Shown: in pieces, positions 1 through 8,602 of the stretch
Layout of the letters: each line of letters begins with the position of its first letter
Numbering within the stretch: the first letter of the stretch is position 1
Source: Aquimarina sp. MAR_2010_214
Lineage (GTDB): Bacteria > Bacteroidota > Bacteroidia > Flavobacteriales > Flavobacteriaceae
NCBI RefSeq assembly: GCF_002846555.1
Contig: NZ_PJMS01000001.1
Location: 2,542,001 to 2,606,000, forward strand
Length of the DNA stretch: 64,000 nucleotides
Direction of reading: 5' to 3'
The notes under the pieces: generated by a model
Database searches by the model: none
What the model saw: only the letters and a program-made list of their open reading frames with translations
Told to the model about the DNA's origin: nothing
Translations under genes and position numbers: made by a program

Positions 1-125
1 TCAAATCCAAATTCAGTCTTTTGACTGCTTATTTTCGGAAGAGTGAAATTAGCTTTTTCGCGAAGTAGTTTCCCATACTTCAATCCCATTTCATAAAACT
101 CTCCATATAATCGCGGATGATACAT
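1..125 (-). CDS. C45-family acyltransferase/hydrolase-like protein, N-terminal fragment
   Basis: Only the first 41 codons are present; the gene runs off the left edge of the window. The N-terminus begins MYHPRLYGEFYEMGLKYG, which resembles the opening of the C45 family (acyl-CoA:6-aminopenicillanate acyltransferase-like, autoproteolytic Ntn hydrolases), whose members typically start with an MYHPR-type motif followed by a G-x-x-YEMG stretch. The catalytic Cys would lie further in and cannot be seen. The ATG at 125 is the only reasonable start. The identification rests on a short stretch remembered from the family, so it is tentative. Confidence 0.4.
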   Translation of the reverse strand, partial: MYHPRLYGEFYEMGLKYGKLLREKANFTLPKISSQKTEFGF

Positions 126-427
126 CTTTATTCTAATTTTAATGTTTTTCTATAAGTTTACTATTGATTTTTTTCCAAATCAATACTTATAATTTTTATT
201 GTTGTAAAACAGAAGGCAGTATTCTTTCCTTTACCATTCGCTTATAGTTCTTGTTATTAACCAATTTTTTTGAAGTATAAAACTGTAATTAAAACCACAC
301 CTAAAAAAGTATTCTAAGAAAAATAGAAAAGTTATATACGTTCATAATGAGTACTATCATCTATCTATAATTATATAAACTAACAAACTATATGTTATCA
401 GGTCTGTAACGAACCACTGTTATCATT
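126..427. other. Intergenic stretch without recognised feature
   Basis: About 300 AT-rich bases between two leftward genes. No ORF of convincing composition, RNA gene or strong hairpin was seen. It presumably contains the promoter of the leftward C45-like gene. Confidence 0.5.
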
Positions 428-1717
428 TTAGATTTTATCATTTTTTAATGCCTTTAGATAATCTGCTTTTAATTGATTTAGATACCATTGTCTTGCAGAT
501 TGTTTCTTTGCAAGGTTTATTGCTTTTTCAAAAGTCTTTATAGCCTTTTCTTTATTGTTATTTTTGAAATATGCTTTCGCTAAATTTGATAGGTATTTAG
601 GTTCATTTGGATAAGAACTACAATTTGATTCTAATAATTTAATTGCTTTAACCGTTTTTGAATTCTTAATATAGATATTTCCTAATGCATTATTGAAATC
701 TGATATGGATGATGAATATTTTGCCTTAACTTCTTTTTCTAATACGAGGAATTCTACTTCGTTTTCATGAAATTTTGTTGTTAGATATTCTAAATGATGC
801 GTAGGTATTTTAAAGTCGTCTCCCATCAATTTTGAATATGCTTTTATGCGGTTTTTGTATTCTTTGAAAGTTTTTAATTTTGATAATTCATCGCTATTAA
901 TATCATAGCTTTTAAAAAAATGTTTAAGAGCATTGTTAACCGATATAAGACCTACAGAGTTATGGTTCTCTTCTGGATAATGCTTAAACACAAAGTTTAT
1001 TCCTAATGGCTCATTTTTATAGTACTTATCTGCAAATGTGAGAATGTCATACTGATCAACAAACCCAAGAACTCCCATGCCTTCTTCATCTCCTAACGAT
1101 AGATATAAGTGCCTGTTAAGGTTTGAATTATTATCAAAAAAGGCATTGAGTTTATCTTTAGTCTTATAATCGATTTGCCATAAACTTGGGCTTATTGCTA
1201 TATAAGCATTAAATGATTTTGGACTATCTAATAAGGCATTGATAACAAAATAACCTCCTAGTGAATGACCACTTATTAATTCAAAATTCGCTGTTTTGAA
1301 TTGTTTTTTTATTGTTGGTTTCAATTCTGTATTAATGAATTTTAAGAACTTTTTAAAACGCCCATTTGGATTTGATACGGTATCATTTAAAGTCATGTTG
1401 TTGATGTAATTTTCATGACCACTATCCGAAATTCCAACGACTATCATTTCGGGTATTTTTTTACTTATACTTGATAGTTGCTCTACTATACCTGTTACAT
1501 GATGAAAATTATAATCCCCATCTAACAAATATAATACGGGATACTTGCTATCATTTTCATTAACATAACTTGGTGGTAAATAAATAGTATAACTTCTTGT
1601 TTCGTTTAAAACAGATGACTCAATATTATATCGTTCTCCAATAGATATTGTAGTATGTTGACTAAATACATTAAGTCCAAATTGGATTAGGAAAATTAAT
1701 GTGAGTAGGTGCTTCAT
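428..1717 (-). CDS. Secreted alpha/beta-hydrolase, esterase D-like, with C-terminal TPR
   Basis: This is a putative carboxylesterase of the esterase D / IroE-Fes-like family. I chose the ATG at 1717 because it gives a clean signal peptide (MKHLLTLIFLIQFGLNVFSQ); an upstream in-frame ATG at 1729 adds only four residues. Visible landmarks are the beta-strand YPVLYLLDGDYNF, the nucleophile elbow GHSLGG (Ser at about residue 152) and a late His in HYPEENHNS that fits the catalytic His. After the hydrolase domain (roughly residues 25-275) comes a helical tail with TPR-like repeats (about 335-425), as in many Bacteroidota esterases of this type. It is probably periplasmic or secreted. The natural substrate is unknown, and no T9SS sorting domain is seen. 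It stands alone on the minus strand beside a broken second hydrolase. Confidence 0.75.
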   Translation of the reverse strand: MKHLLTLIFLIQFGLNVFSQHTTISIGERYNIESSVLNETRSYTIYLPPSYVNENDSKYPVLYLLDGDYNFHHVTGIVEQLSSISKKIPEMIVVGISDSGHENYINNMTLNDTVSNPNGRFKKFLKFINTELKPTIKKQFKTANFELISGHSLGGYFVINALLDSPKSFNAYIAISPSLWQIDYKTKDKLNAFFDNNSNLNRHLYLSLGDEEGMGVLGFVDQYDILTFADKYYKNEPLGINFVFKHYPEENHNSVGLISVNNALKHFFKSYDINSDELSKLKTFKEYKNRIKAYSKLMGDDFKIPTHHLEYLTTKFHENEVEFLVLEKEVKAKYSSSISDFNNALGNIYIKNSKTVKAIKLLESNCSSYPNEPKYLSNLAKAYFKNNNKEKAIKTFEKAINLAKKQSARQWYLNQLKADYLKALKNDKI

Positions 1718-2000
1718 AGTAAAAGTCATTTAAAATTATTATAATTGATTTGTAATAAATTGAATGGTCGTTTCAAGGACAACATATGTTTCATTTTTAA
1801 TACCCTCAATTGTATTTTGAATTACAATATAAAGGGTTATTTAATACGATTTAAACTATTTTCTATATTAAACTCAGATTCATTATTTCTAGTACTTACA
1901 TTGTCTTGTGCAAAAATTTGAATTGAGATTAAATTCAAAAAATAACAAGGATAATATCTTTGATTTAGTATGCGTGTTTATTTGAGTTAAATAAAATAAC

Positions 2001-2315
2001 TCACCTTCTTGCTGTAAAAAATGACCCCAGTAGAATGTTTTTAGGATCTAAAAATGAATACCAAATACTTGCTATATCCGAAAATCCATGCAATAAAAAT
2101 ATGGTTTCACCTTTTCCTTTAGAAATGATATAATAATCATGACCATTTGCTTTTATAGAATCAATAGTACGGTTGCTTAAACTTTTCATAGAATTATTAA
2201 TTATAGTTACCTGAAACAGGTATAATATTGGGAGTAAAACTAGAATTTTGTAGATGTATAAAAGTTCATTTTTATAAATGCGAACAAAGTTTAACAATAT
2301 TTTTTGATTAATCAT
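2001..2315 (-). pseudogene. Truncated alpha/beta-hydrolase remnant
   Basis: The reading frame encodes 104 residues. The N-terminus has a membrane or signal segment (about residues 15-40). Then comes the start of an alpha/beta-hydrolase: a beta-strand pair followed by GKGETIFLLHGFSDIASIWYS, which contains the HGF oxyanion-hole motif. After DPKNILLGSF the similarity ends and the frame stops, so the nucleophile elbow, acid and His are all missing. A complete enzyme of this type would be about 270-330 residues. I therefore regard it as a 5' gene fragment left by a deletion. It lies next to the intact esterase and a second short decayed secreted-protein start (about 1837-1990). Confidence 0.55.
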
Positions 2316-2623
2316 ATTAGGATTCCCTTTGTGACTAAACAGTATTTAATAGATTGAAGCACATATTTATTATTTTACCATTTATCTTTTACTTGAGTTT
2401 TATTATTAATAATAAAACCATAAATAATACATCTATTGATTGTATGATATTTTTCGTTTTGTAGTACGATTGAATGATAACTATTGTAACAATTCTGAAG
2501 TTTAAATATGGGGTCAGTTGTATAAGTTCTGTACCCGAAAAAGATTCTTAATAAAATATATCAAGAACAGTTTAGAGAATTTGTATTATTTTAATTTTTG
2601 AAATAAGAATAGTTAATTTGATA
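2316..2623. other. Intergenic stretch with an AT-rich perfect palindrome
   Basis: No gene is seen. The only structure is a 22-bp perfect palindrome at 2397-2418 (two halves of GTTTTATTATT). It is wholly AT-rich and could be chance or a weak hairpin. Confidence 0.3.
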
Positions 2624-3385
2624 TCAAACTTCTGATCTGATCAATTTTGATAGATACTTTAACGCTTCTTTATCACGACTTTTAAAATAAGTATATGCAT
2701 GTTCAGGCAGCCAATACTTGTCGATAAAATCTATAAATATAGGTAGTAAATGATTACTGTATTGTTTTACTTCTATTTCTTTACCATTTGGTAATTGATG
2801 AAGATATGTTTTAAATTCACGATTATATTGCGGAAATTTTTCTTCTAGATATTTCTCGAAATAATGAGAAATACTAATATCGGGTCTTATTTCTTTACCG
2901 CCAAAAGCTTTGTTGGGTAATATATAACCTTCTTGTTCAAATCGCCCATACAATCTAATAAAAAGTTCGCTTAATATCGAAAAATAACCAGGCGATATAC
3001 GATCCCAATTATCATTAAAACGGATTACAAAATTAGGTATTTCTAGCCGCTTTGTAGTATAATATCCTCTAACTCGTATTAGTGGTAAAACCTGATTAGT
3101 TATCCATTTTCTGAATTTTTTAGCACTATTTGTAGTGCTTTTAAAAATTAGATAATACAAACCGCTTTCAGAAATCAGGTTCATATTTTTCTTAGTACCA
3201 TTATGAAATATTTCCGTAGCAAAACGTTCTTCTATATCCAGAGTACTCCACACTTCATTTGGATTCCCTAACTCTAATATCTCTACTACTTCATCAGCGA
3301 TGAACCAAATTTGATTATTGATCTCTATAGAGGTTAACTGCTGAAAATAATTAGTTTCTTTCTTTGCAATTTTTGTTTTCATCAT
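2624..3385 (-). CDS. BRO-N domain (phage antirepressor-like) protein
   Basis: A 253-residue protein. The N-terminal ~110 residues match the BRO-N fold known from baculovirus Bro and phage antirepressors: IWFIADEVVEILELGNPNEVW, then a LISESGLYYLIFKS strand, then KKFRKWITNQVLPLIRVRGYY. This domain normally binds DNA. The C-terminal half (about 120-253; YFSILSELFIRLYGRFEQEGY, then GKEIRPDISISHYFEKYL) is charged and helical and is not a known catalytic domain; it could be a P63C-like or other Bro C-terminal module. There are no phage genes beside it, so it is either a prophage or mobile-element leftover, or a domesticated regulator. The start is one of two adjacent ATGs (3385 or 3382). Confidence 0.7.
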   Translation of the reverse strand: MMKTKIAKKETNYFQQLTSIEINNQIWFIADEVVEILELGNPNEVWSTLDIEERFATEIFHNGTKKNMNLISESGLYYLIFKSTTNSAKKFRKWITNQVLPLIRVRGYYTTKRLEIPNFVIRFNDNWDRISPGYFSILSELFIRLYGRFEQEGYILPNKAFGGKEIRPDISISHYFEKYLEEKFPQYNREFKTYLHQLPNGKEIEVKQYSNHLLPIFIDFIDKYWLPEHAYTYFKSRDKEALKYLSKLIRSEV

Positions 3386-3606
3386 TCATAATTTTCAGAA
3401 GAATAAATATAATCGAGTATATGTTATCCCACTATGATAATTATCAGATTTATTAACCTGTAACTAAAACATCATAACAGTTGACTTATGGGTGAATTTT
3501 GAAGATTAAATTTCAATTTAATAGGATGTTCCTAATGACATTGGTCATATTAAAAAAGAAGCGTAAACTGTACATTTGAGAGATAGATCAAAAAGATATA
3601 TTTATA

Positions 3607-3993
3607 ATGGACACATCTATACTTTTAGCAAAATTTTGGGGTTGGTATTTAATTATGTTCTTCTTCATATTAAGTTTTAATCCAAAACGAATTAAGCAGA
3701 TTTTTGAGGACCTGAAAGATCAAAAATTTCTAATTATCTCTTCTTTTATAGCAATTATAGTGGGATTACTCAATATCCTTTTTCACAACATCTGGGAACC
3801 AAATTGGAGATTTATCATCACCGTTATAGGTTGGATTTCTTTAGGTATAGGATTGTTGCTATTTATCTTTCCAAAAGGAACCACCAAGTGGTTAGAGTTT
3901 ATCAATATAAAATTGGTACAAGTGTTATACGTACTATTGTTTTTAATAGGAGTTCTCTTGTTGAATGCAGGATATGAGTTAGTACCATATTAA
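3607..3993 (+). CDS. Small integral membrane protein, four predicted TM segments
   Basis: The 128-residue protein is almost entirely hydrophobic. Likely membrane segments lie at about residues 8-24, 41-60, 68-87 and 100-121, joined by a short basic loop (NPKRIKQIFEDLKDQK) that should face the cytoplasm. No family could be named. It sits 56 bp upstream of a membrane-anchored flavodoxin-like gene in the same direction and the two probably form a small operon, so a role as its membrane partner is possible but speculative. Confidence 0.6.
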   Translation: MDTSILLAKFWGWYLIMFFFILSFNPKRIKQIFEDLKDQKFLIISSFIAIIVGLLNILFHNIWEPNWRFIITVIGWISLGIGLLLFIFPKGTTKWLEFINIKLVQVLYVLLFLIGVLLLNAGYELVPY

Positions 3994-4049
3994 TCTTTTA
4001 AAAAAGTTTGGATGAAAAATCATTTCAATTCAAAAAATAGTTGCTGATA

Positions 4050-4649
4050 ATGAAAAGAGGAAAAAGGATGATGATAAATATTCTGGTAATATTAGGATTA
4101 ACGTTGATTACTTGGATAGTACTTACTGTTATTGTGGATAAAAAAGGACCAGAAAAGATTGCTGTTATAGGAATGTCTGATGCCGATCACAAGGCACTGA
4201 TCGTATATGATCCTGACCCGATTTACAACCTTGATGAAAAAATAAGCAAATCATTTGCAGAAGGCTTATCCGAGAAAGGTTGGGGCTCAAAAGTAGTAAC
4301 AGTAGCTGCTGCTAAAAATTTTGAAAAAGAGTTTTTTGACTTATATGTATTCTGTGCGAATACCTATAATTGGACTCCTGATAAAGCAATTCGTAATCAC
4401 ATAAAAAATAATGATCATATACAAGGAAAACATGTAGTTGCTATTACCTTAGGTAGCGGCTCTACAAAAAGATCCCAACGTTTACTTGAAGATTTGATTA
4501 AACAAAAAGAAGCCGTACTTATTGATTCAAGAACATTTTGGTTAATGAAACCTAACATTGAATCAAATTCTAAAAGATCGAATAGTAAAATAGCTGTAGA
4601 AATGGCCAAAACTTTCGGAATAGAAATAGCCGAAAAGATTAGAAATTAA
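4050..4649 (+). CDS. Membrane-anchored flavodoxin-like protein
   Basis: About 199 residues. An N-terminal membrane anchor (ILVILGLTLITWIVLTVIV) is followed by a flavodoxin-like alpha/beta domain. The first strand and loop, ALIVYDPDPIYNLDEKISKSF, occupy the position of the FMN phosphate loop. Later strands include DLYVFCANTYNW and HVVAITLGSGSTKRSQ, the typical 50s and 90s loop regions. The phosphate loop lacks the canonical T/S-x-T-G-x-T pattern, so FMN binding is not assured. The ATG at 4050 was chosen. A TTG at 4041 or the ATG at 4068, preceded by a purine-rich AGGAAAAAGG, are alternatives. Likely co-transcribed with the upstream small membrane protein. Confidence 0.6.
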   Translation: MKRGKRMMINILVILGLTLITWIVLTVIVDKKGPEKIAVIGMSDADHKALIVYDPDPIYNLDEKISKSFAEGLSEKGWGSKVVTVAAAKNFEKEFFDLYVFCANTYNWTPDKAIRNHIKNNDHIQGKHVVAITLGSGSTKRSQRLLEDLIKQKEAVLIDSRTFWLMKPNIESNSKRSNSKIAVEMAKTFGIEIAEKIRN

Positions 4650-4891
4650 TTCGGAATATTCTTGTTTTGTTAATTGATTTGTAATCTGATAGACATCATT
4701 TTTTGTCTATACAATTGCCGAAATTTATATTGTATTTCAAACAATTCTTCTACAAAACGTATCATAATTTTTCAGAAACATATGTAACCCAAAAAGAAAC
4801 TGTATAAACGATCGAAATATTCGAGATAAATCCTGCATTCTACAGTAGTATTAAGTGGTGAAAACCCATTAGGGAACTAAATAGCCAACAA

Positions 4892-4926
4892 AAAATGCTT
4901 TGAAAAGTAAATCCTCAAAGCATTTT
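4892..4926. terminator. Bidirectional rho-independent terminator
   Basis: A 12-bp perfect stem, AAAATGCTTTGA (4892-4903) pairing with TCAAAGCATTTT (4915-4926), with an 11-nt loop, A-rich on the left and T-rich on the right. It lies between the convergent flavodoxin-like gene and the DUF5916 gene, so it can serve both. The rest of 4650-5027 shows no gene. Confidence 0.7.
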
Positions 4927-5027
4927 TGGATAGGATTTAATCAAAAGTACATTGCTCTTGAATACGCTCATATATACTTTACTTATGATAATAATGTATA
5001 TAAAACTGTATTCTAATTAGAACAATA

Positions 5028-7244
5028 TTAAAACTGCTTTAAAAAGGTCAATTTTCCAATAAACTGTGTGTTATTTTCAACTGGAGTAAAACCATTATTT
5101 TCTGTATTGTTATATACTAGATAAATAAAGGAATTGGGTTTGTATTCCCAACTAAAACGTGCGTTCCATCTACCTTGTTCATTAAATGAATTGTATTGAT
5201 AAAAGGCTGATAATTGTATTCTAGGGTTTAATGCCAAGCGCAAACCACCGGTATATAGATTGGTTTCCAATTTTTTTTCTTCCAAACCAATATTTCTTAG
5301 GTGATTGTATTCATAATCAGCCGATATTGCTAAATGAGGCATTGGAGCATAGCGTATTCCTGATGTTAAAGTTTCCCGATTACCATTATAAAAATTACCC
5401 CACTCAAACTTTCCTGATAGTGAAAACTTTTTGGAACGGTCCGAGTTGTAACGAACAAATTGCCTAGTATAGAAATAGCGGTCTTGCGAGATGGAAAGCC
5501 CCAACGGAGCAAAATCAAAATTAATGTTCTGCCAAGTAGGGGTCACAGCATACTCTACAAAGCTGTTATCCTTAAAAAATATATATACAGGAAAGAAATA
5601 CAAACTTGCTTGCTGAAAATTTTCAGGGTTGTCAAAATCGTGATAATATCTTGCAAAAACACCTGGATCCCAACGACGAATCCAAGGCATTTTTTTAGGA
5701 CGTAAAATGAAGTAGCCTCCAGGGTTGTGCTGTATAACATTGTTCTGATAGACAAATCCCATTGCTGGGTTATAATCGCTACTTACAAAATTGGATTGCC
5801 ATCCCCAATACATTTTATTGGTGGTATAGCCTACAGAAGCAGTACCTGCATATCCCCATTTGTCGGTCGTTTCATCCTTGGATGTGGATGCCAGATAGGA
5901 AACTGTCCACTCATTTTTGGGACGTATCAATCCGTCTATGGTAAGGGTGGTATTGTTATTTTCATTTAATGACAATGCGTTGTTCCTTTCATTTAAACGA
6001 TGGGTGAGCATTACACCTACATTATTTTCCTTACCATAATTTTGTAAATATCGAAAAACTCCAAAGTTGGCTGCTGCCGAAGCATCGGTATCTCCTTGAT
6101 GCACATATAACCCGGCAAGTGTCTTGTTTTCATCTCTATTGGTAAAGCGTGCCCCAATATCTATAGGAGCTGGTGCGGCATTAAAACCACCTTGTAGCCC
6201 TATTTGTCTACTAAAAAAAGGTACTATGTTTCTCTCTGAAGCTCCTGCCCAAATACCCGAATTTTCAAGAAAAAACTGTCGCCTTTCCGGGAAAAATATA
6301 TTGAAACGTTCTAAATTGTTTACCGCCCTATCCACATCTGCCTGTGCAAAATCGGTATTAATGGTTAAATCTACCACGGTATTAGGGGAAACCACCCATT
6401 TGGCATCACCACCGACTTTATAGTCATTCTGTGAATTGGTTACTGTATTACCACTCTTAGTTTCTTCAAACTGATATAAAGCATAAGGCTCTATACGAAT
6501 GTTTGCTGATGGTGGAGGTACTTGTAATCCGGTAAGTTTTGCAGCATAAGTCATTCTGTATGGAGAAAAGGCTTGTGGTATCTTAGGAAAAACGGTCTGT
6601 TCATAGTCCCTGCGGGCCAATCTAAAAAAGGTAATCCCCCAGTTTACAGGCACACCGTCTTTCGGTTTATCATAGCGGAGTGATTTAAAAGGAATGGCAA
6701 ATTCGGCATAGTATCCCTGTTCAGTTCGTTGTGTCCTAACCGACCATAAGGCGTTCCAATTATTGTCCGTATAACTATCGTTAAAATTTTGTAAGTCACG
6801 TTGATTACCATACGGAGTGGTTTGGAAAGAAACTGCATACTGTTTGGTATTCTGTGCATCTATCTGAATGGCAAAAATATCGTTTTCCCCATAAGAGAAG
6901 TCTCGCCGTAAATCCTGAATTCTAATTCCTTTTGTTCCCAATGAGTCTTTACAAAAAGCGCCCACATAGAGGTTTTTATCATCGAAAAGAATTTTTACTT
7001 CGGTTTTGTAACGGTAATCTTTGCTTTGTACTGGTTCAATTTTAAAAAAATCGGATACAATTGGGGCATTTTCCCAATCCATTTCATTTAATCTACCATC
7101 AATGGTTATCGTTCCAGTTGCTTTTGTTGCTTGTATTTCCTGAGGGTTTTCAGGTGGCGGAAAATTATCGCTCTCTTGTCCTTTAGCATACGGGATGCAC
7201 ATCAGAAAGCTGAATATTACTATATATAAGTATTTGGTTTTCAT
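5028..7244 (-). CDS. DUF5916 outer-membrane protein with CBM9-like N-terminal domain
   Basis: A 738-residue protein with a signal peptide (MKTKYLYIVIFSFLMCIPYAKGQ). Residues about 35-235 form a CBM9-like beta-sandwich: ITIDGRLNEMDWENAP, then VKILFDDKNLYVGAFCKDS, then GYYAEFAIPFKSLRY. From about 240 to the end is the DUF5916 region, with alternating aromatic/polar strands (for example VVDLTINTDFAQADVD and FFPERRQFFLEN) and a final Phe (KLTFLKQF), which fits an outer-membrane beta-barrel. The family is widespread in Bacteroidota; its substrate is not established. It is the last gene of a leftward group with a 50-residue miniprotein (15 bp upstream) and a His/Cys-rich small protein. Confidence 0.85.
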   Translation of the reverse strand: MKTKYLYIVIFSFLMCIPYAKGQESDNFPPPENPQEIQATKATGTITIDGRLNEMDWENAPIVSDFFKIEPVQSKDYRYKTEVKILFDDKNLYVGAFCKDSLGTKGIRIQDLRRDFSYGENDIFAIQIDAQNTKQYAVSFQTTPYGNQRDLQNFNDSYTDNNWNALWSVRTQRTEQGYYAEFAIPFKSLRYDKPKDGVPVNWGITFFRLARRDYEQTVFPKIPQAFSPYRMTYAAKLTGLQVPPPSANIRIEPYALYQFEETKSGNTVTNSQNDYKVGGDAKWVVSPNTVVDLTINTDFAQADVDRAVNNLERFNIFFPERRQFFLENSGIWAGASERNIVPFFSRQIGLQGGFNAAPAPIDIGARFTNRDENKTLAGLYVHQGDTDASAAANFGVFRYLQNYGKENNVGVMLTHRLNERNNALSLNENNNTTLTIDGLIRPKNEWTVSYLASTSKDETTDKWGYAGTASVGYTTNKMYWGWQSNFVSSDYNPAMGFVYQNNVIQHNPGGYFILRPKKMPWIRRWDPGVFARYYHDFDNPENFQQASLYFFPVYIFFKDNSFVEYAVTPTWQNINFDFAPLGLSISQDRYFYTRQFVRYNSDRSKKFSLSGKFEWGNFYNGNRETLTSGIRYAPMPHLAISADYEYNHLRNIGLEEKKLETNLYTGGLRLALNPRIQLSAFYQYNSFNEQGRWNARFSWEYKPNSFIYLVYNNTENNGFTPVENNTQFIGKLTFLKQF

Positions 7245-7259
7245 TGAATCAATAATTAT

Positions 7260-7412
7260 TTAGTTAGCCATTTTTTTCATCTTCATAAAACCCATTATTC
7301 CAAAGAGTAAGGAGATAAGGGTAATCTTAAGAAAACTATATAGCACCATACTCCAGCGATTATCATTTTCTTTCATTTTAAAAACAGGACGCTCAGAATA
7401 GTCTTCTTGCAT
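7260..7412 (-). CDS. 50-residue single-TM miniprotein
   Basis: A short frame starting MQEDYSERPVFKMKENDNRW and ending MGFMKMKKMAN, with one hydrophobic segment (SMVLYSFLKITLISLLFGIMGF) between charged flanks. An in-frame stop lies 9 nt before the ATG, so this is not the tail of a longer frame. It is 15 bp upstream of the DUF5916 gene on the same strand, which suggests co-transcription. The amino-acid composition looks like a real small membrane protein. No family was recognised. Confidence 0.5.
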   Translation of the reverse strand: MQEDYSERPVFKMKENDNRWSMVLYSFLKITLISLLFGIMGFMKMKKMAN

Positions 7413-7568
7413 GATGGGTTTGTCCTAAAAAAACTGTCAAAATAGAACGAGGTGATTTTTAAGGTTGTGAAAGTAGAAATTTATTAAAGTAGTGATGATT
7501 TTTTTAGATTAGTATAATAATACTATTGTGTCAAAAAATATACACTTAAAGAAACAGTATGAAAATGA

Positions 7569-7871
7569 TTACACTAAAAAAGGAGGAGGCCTCGAAAATA
7601 GATTGGTAAAATTTGTAGCAGTACTATAAACAAAATTATAGCGACTTATTACTTCTTTTTGAAAATGAAATTCGTAATTATTGCCTATATAGTTTTGGGC
7701 AACATCATTAATAGCAGGAGTAAGATTATTGACGGTAACAAGATCACAAACTTCACAATGTTCAATGGTATTATCATCATGTGTAATCACATGTAGACCC
7801 GCCACTTTCAAAGAAAGAAAAATGACAATAAAAGTATAGGCAATATAATTTTTTAAATGGCCTATTTCCAT
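7569..7871 (-). CDS. Small His/Cys-rich exported or membrane protein
   Basis: A protein of 100 residues from the ATG at 7871; an in-frame ATG at 7931 would add 20 residues ahead of the hydrophobic segment. After the hydrophobic stretch YIAYTFIVIFLSLKVAGLHV comes a cluster of possible metal ligands, HVITHDD...EHCEVCD (His, His, His, Cys, Cys). The C-terminus ends in FSRPPPFLV. Similar small proteins occur in flavobacteria near metal-transport TonB receptors (from memory), so metal binding is an inference. It is the first gene of the leftward group ending in the DUF5916 protein. Confidence 0.6.
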   Translation of the reverse strand: MEIGHLKNYIAYTFIVIFLSLKVAGLHVITHDDNTIEHCEVCDLVTVNNLTPAINDVAQNYIGNNYEFHFQKEVISRYNFVYSTATNFTNLFSRPPPFLV

Positions 7872-8207
7872 AGTAAACAAACCTAACAATTTTTGTTTTA
7901 TTAAAGTGTTAAATGTTTTCAAAATTATCAAGGCATTTGGAACAGAACGATTGTATCTTAATATTTTAAGTCTACGACTATTTTGAATACAAGTTTGTAG
8001 TTATAAATGTATGTCTATGATATTTTATGTGTTTAGGTATAATATATGCTTGTTTTATTTTCTTCAATAAATGGTTATTGATTACAGGTACTTTTATTGT
8101 AAAGCATTTTTATGTAAAATGAAGTTAAAATTTAGATATCAACCATAATCTAGTTTTGGTAATTTATCCTTATGACACTTAAGCTACAATAGTTTTTCAA
8201 ATTACCC
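7872..8207. other. Divergent intergenic region, no gene
   Basis: AT-rich spacer between the leftward small-protein gene and the rightward chitinase promoter. No ORF or RNA gene was recognised. It presumably holds the promoter of the leftward group. Confidence 0.4.
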
Positions 8208-8400
8208 CAACATTACCTATACATCAATATTATATTTTAGGTTGTGAGTATAGTATTTTTATGATTTGTTAAAAGATCAAAATCATTATTAACGATTGTT
8301 TTTATTTGAAACTAGTGCAATTTTTTAATTTTATTGATTGTCGTATAGTTTTTGTTGTGGTTATCTATTGGTAAAATGGAAAGAGGCATGATTATATTTG
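8208..8400 (+). promoter_or_regulatory. Two-part promoter signature in front of the chitinase gene (copy A)
   Basis: The distal 15-mer CAACATTACCTATAC is at 8208-8222. The proximal 20-mer GTATAGTTTTTGTTGTGGTT is at 8343-8362. A Bacteroidota-type -7 element, TATATTTG, is at 8393-8400, 30 bp after the proximal motif. The same combination occurs before susC and before the GH18-remnant/GH16 pair. The placement fits an activator site just upstream of RNA polymerase. The predicted 5' leader to the chitinase ATG is unusually long, about 195 nt. Confidence 0.65.
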
Positions 8401-8480
8401 AGAAACCAAAAAAACAACTAAAAAATTGACACAAACTCACTATCAAATTTATGAAGCTATATAACTATTTACTCATCATA

Positions 8481-8521
8481 AAAGTTTTGAATGAGTAGGT
8501 TTGAAAAACCTCAAAAACTTT
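8481..8521 (+). other. Nested hairpin in the chitinase leader
   Basis: Within the predicted leader, AAAGTTTTGA (8481-8490) pairs with TCAAAAACTTT (8511-8521, one bulged A), enclosing a second stem of AGGTTT with AAACCT. There is no T-run after it, so it is not a classical terminator. It could affect mRNA stability or translation. Confidence 0.3.
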
Positions 8522-8602
8522 AAAATAGTATCACTGTATCTTAGACAGTCGATTTTAAATAAGTAACAAAAAAAACCTTTTAACCCTAATTATTTAACTA
8601 TT

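Noticed and set aside
2397..2418. 22-bp perfect palindrome as a possible operator
   Set aside because: It is wholly A/T with only terminal G/C, in an AT-rich spacer, with no second copy noticed. Chance or simple-sequence origin is likely.
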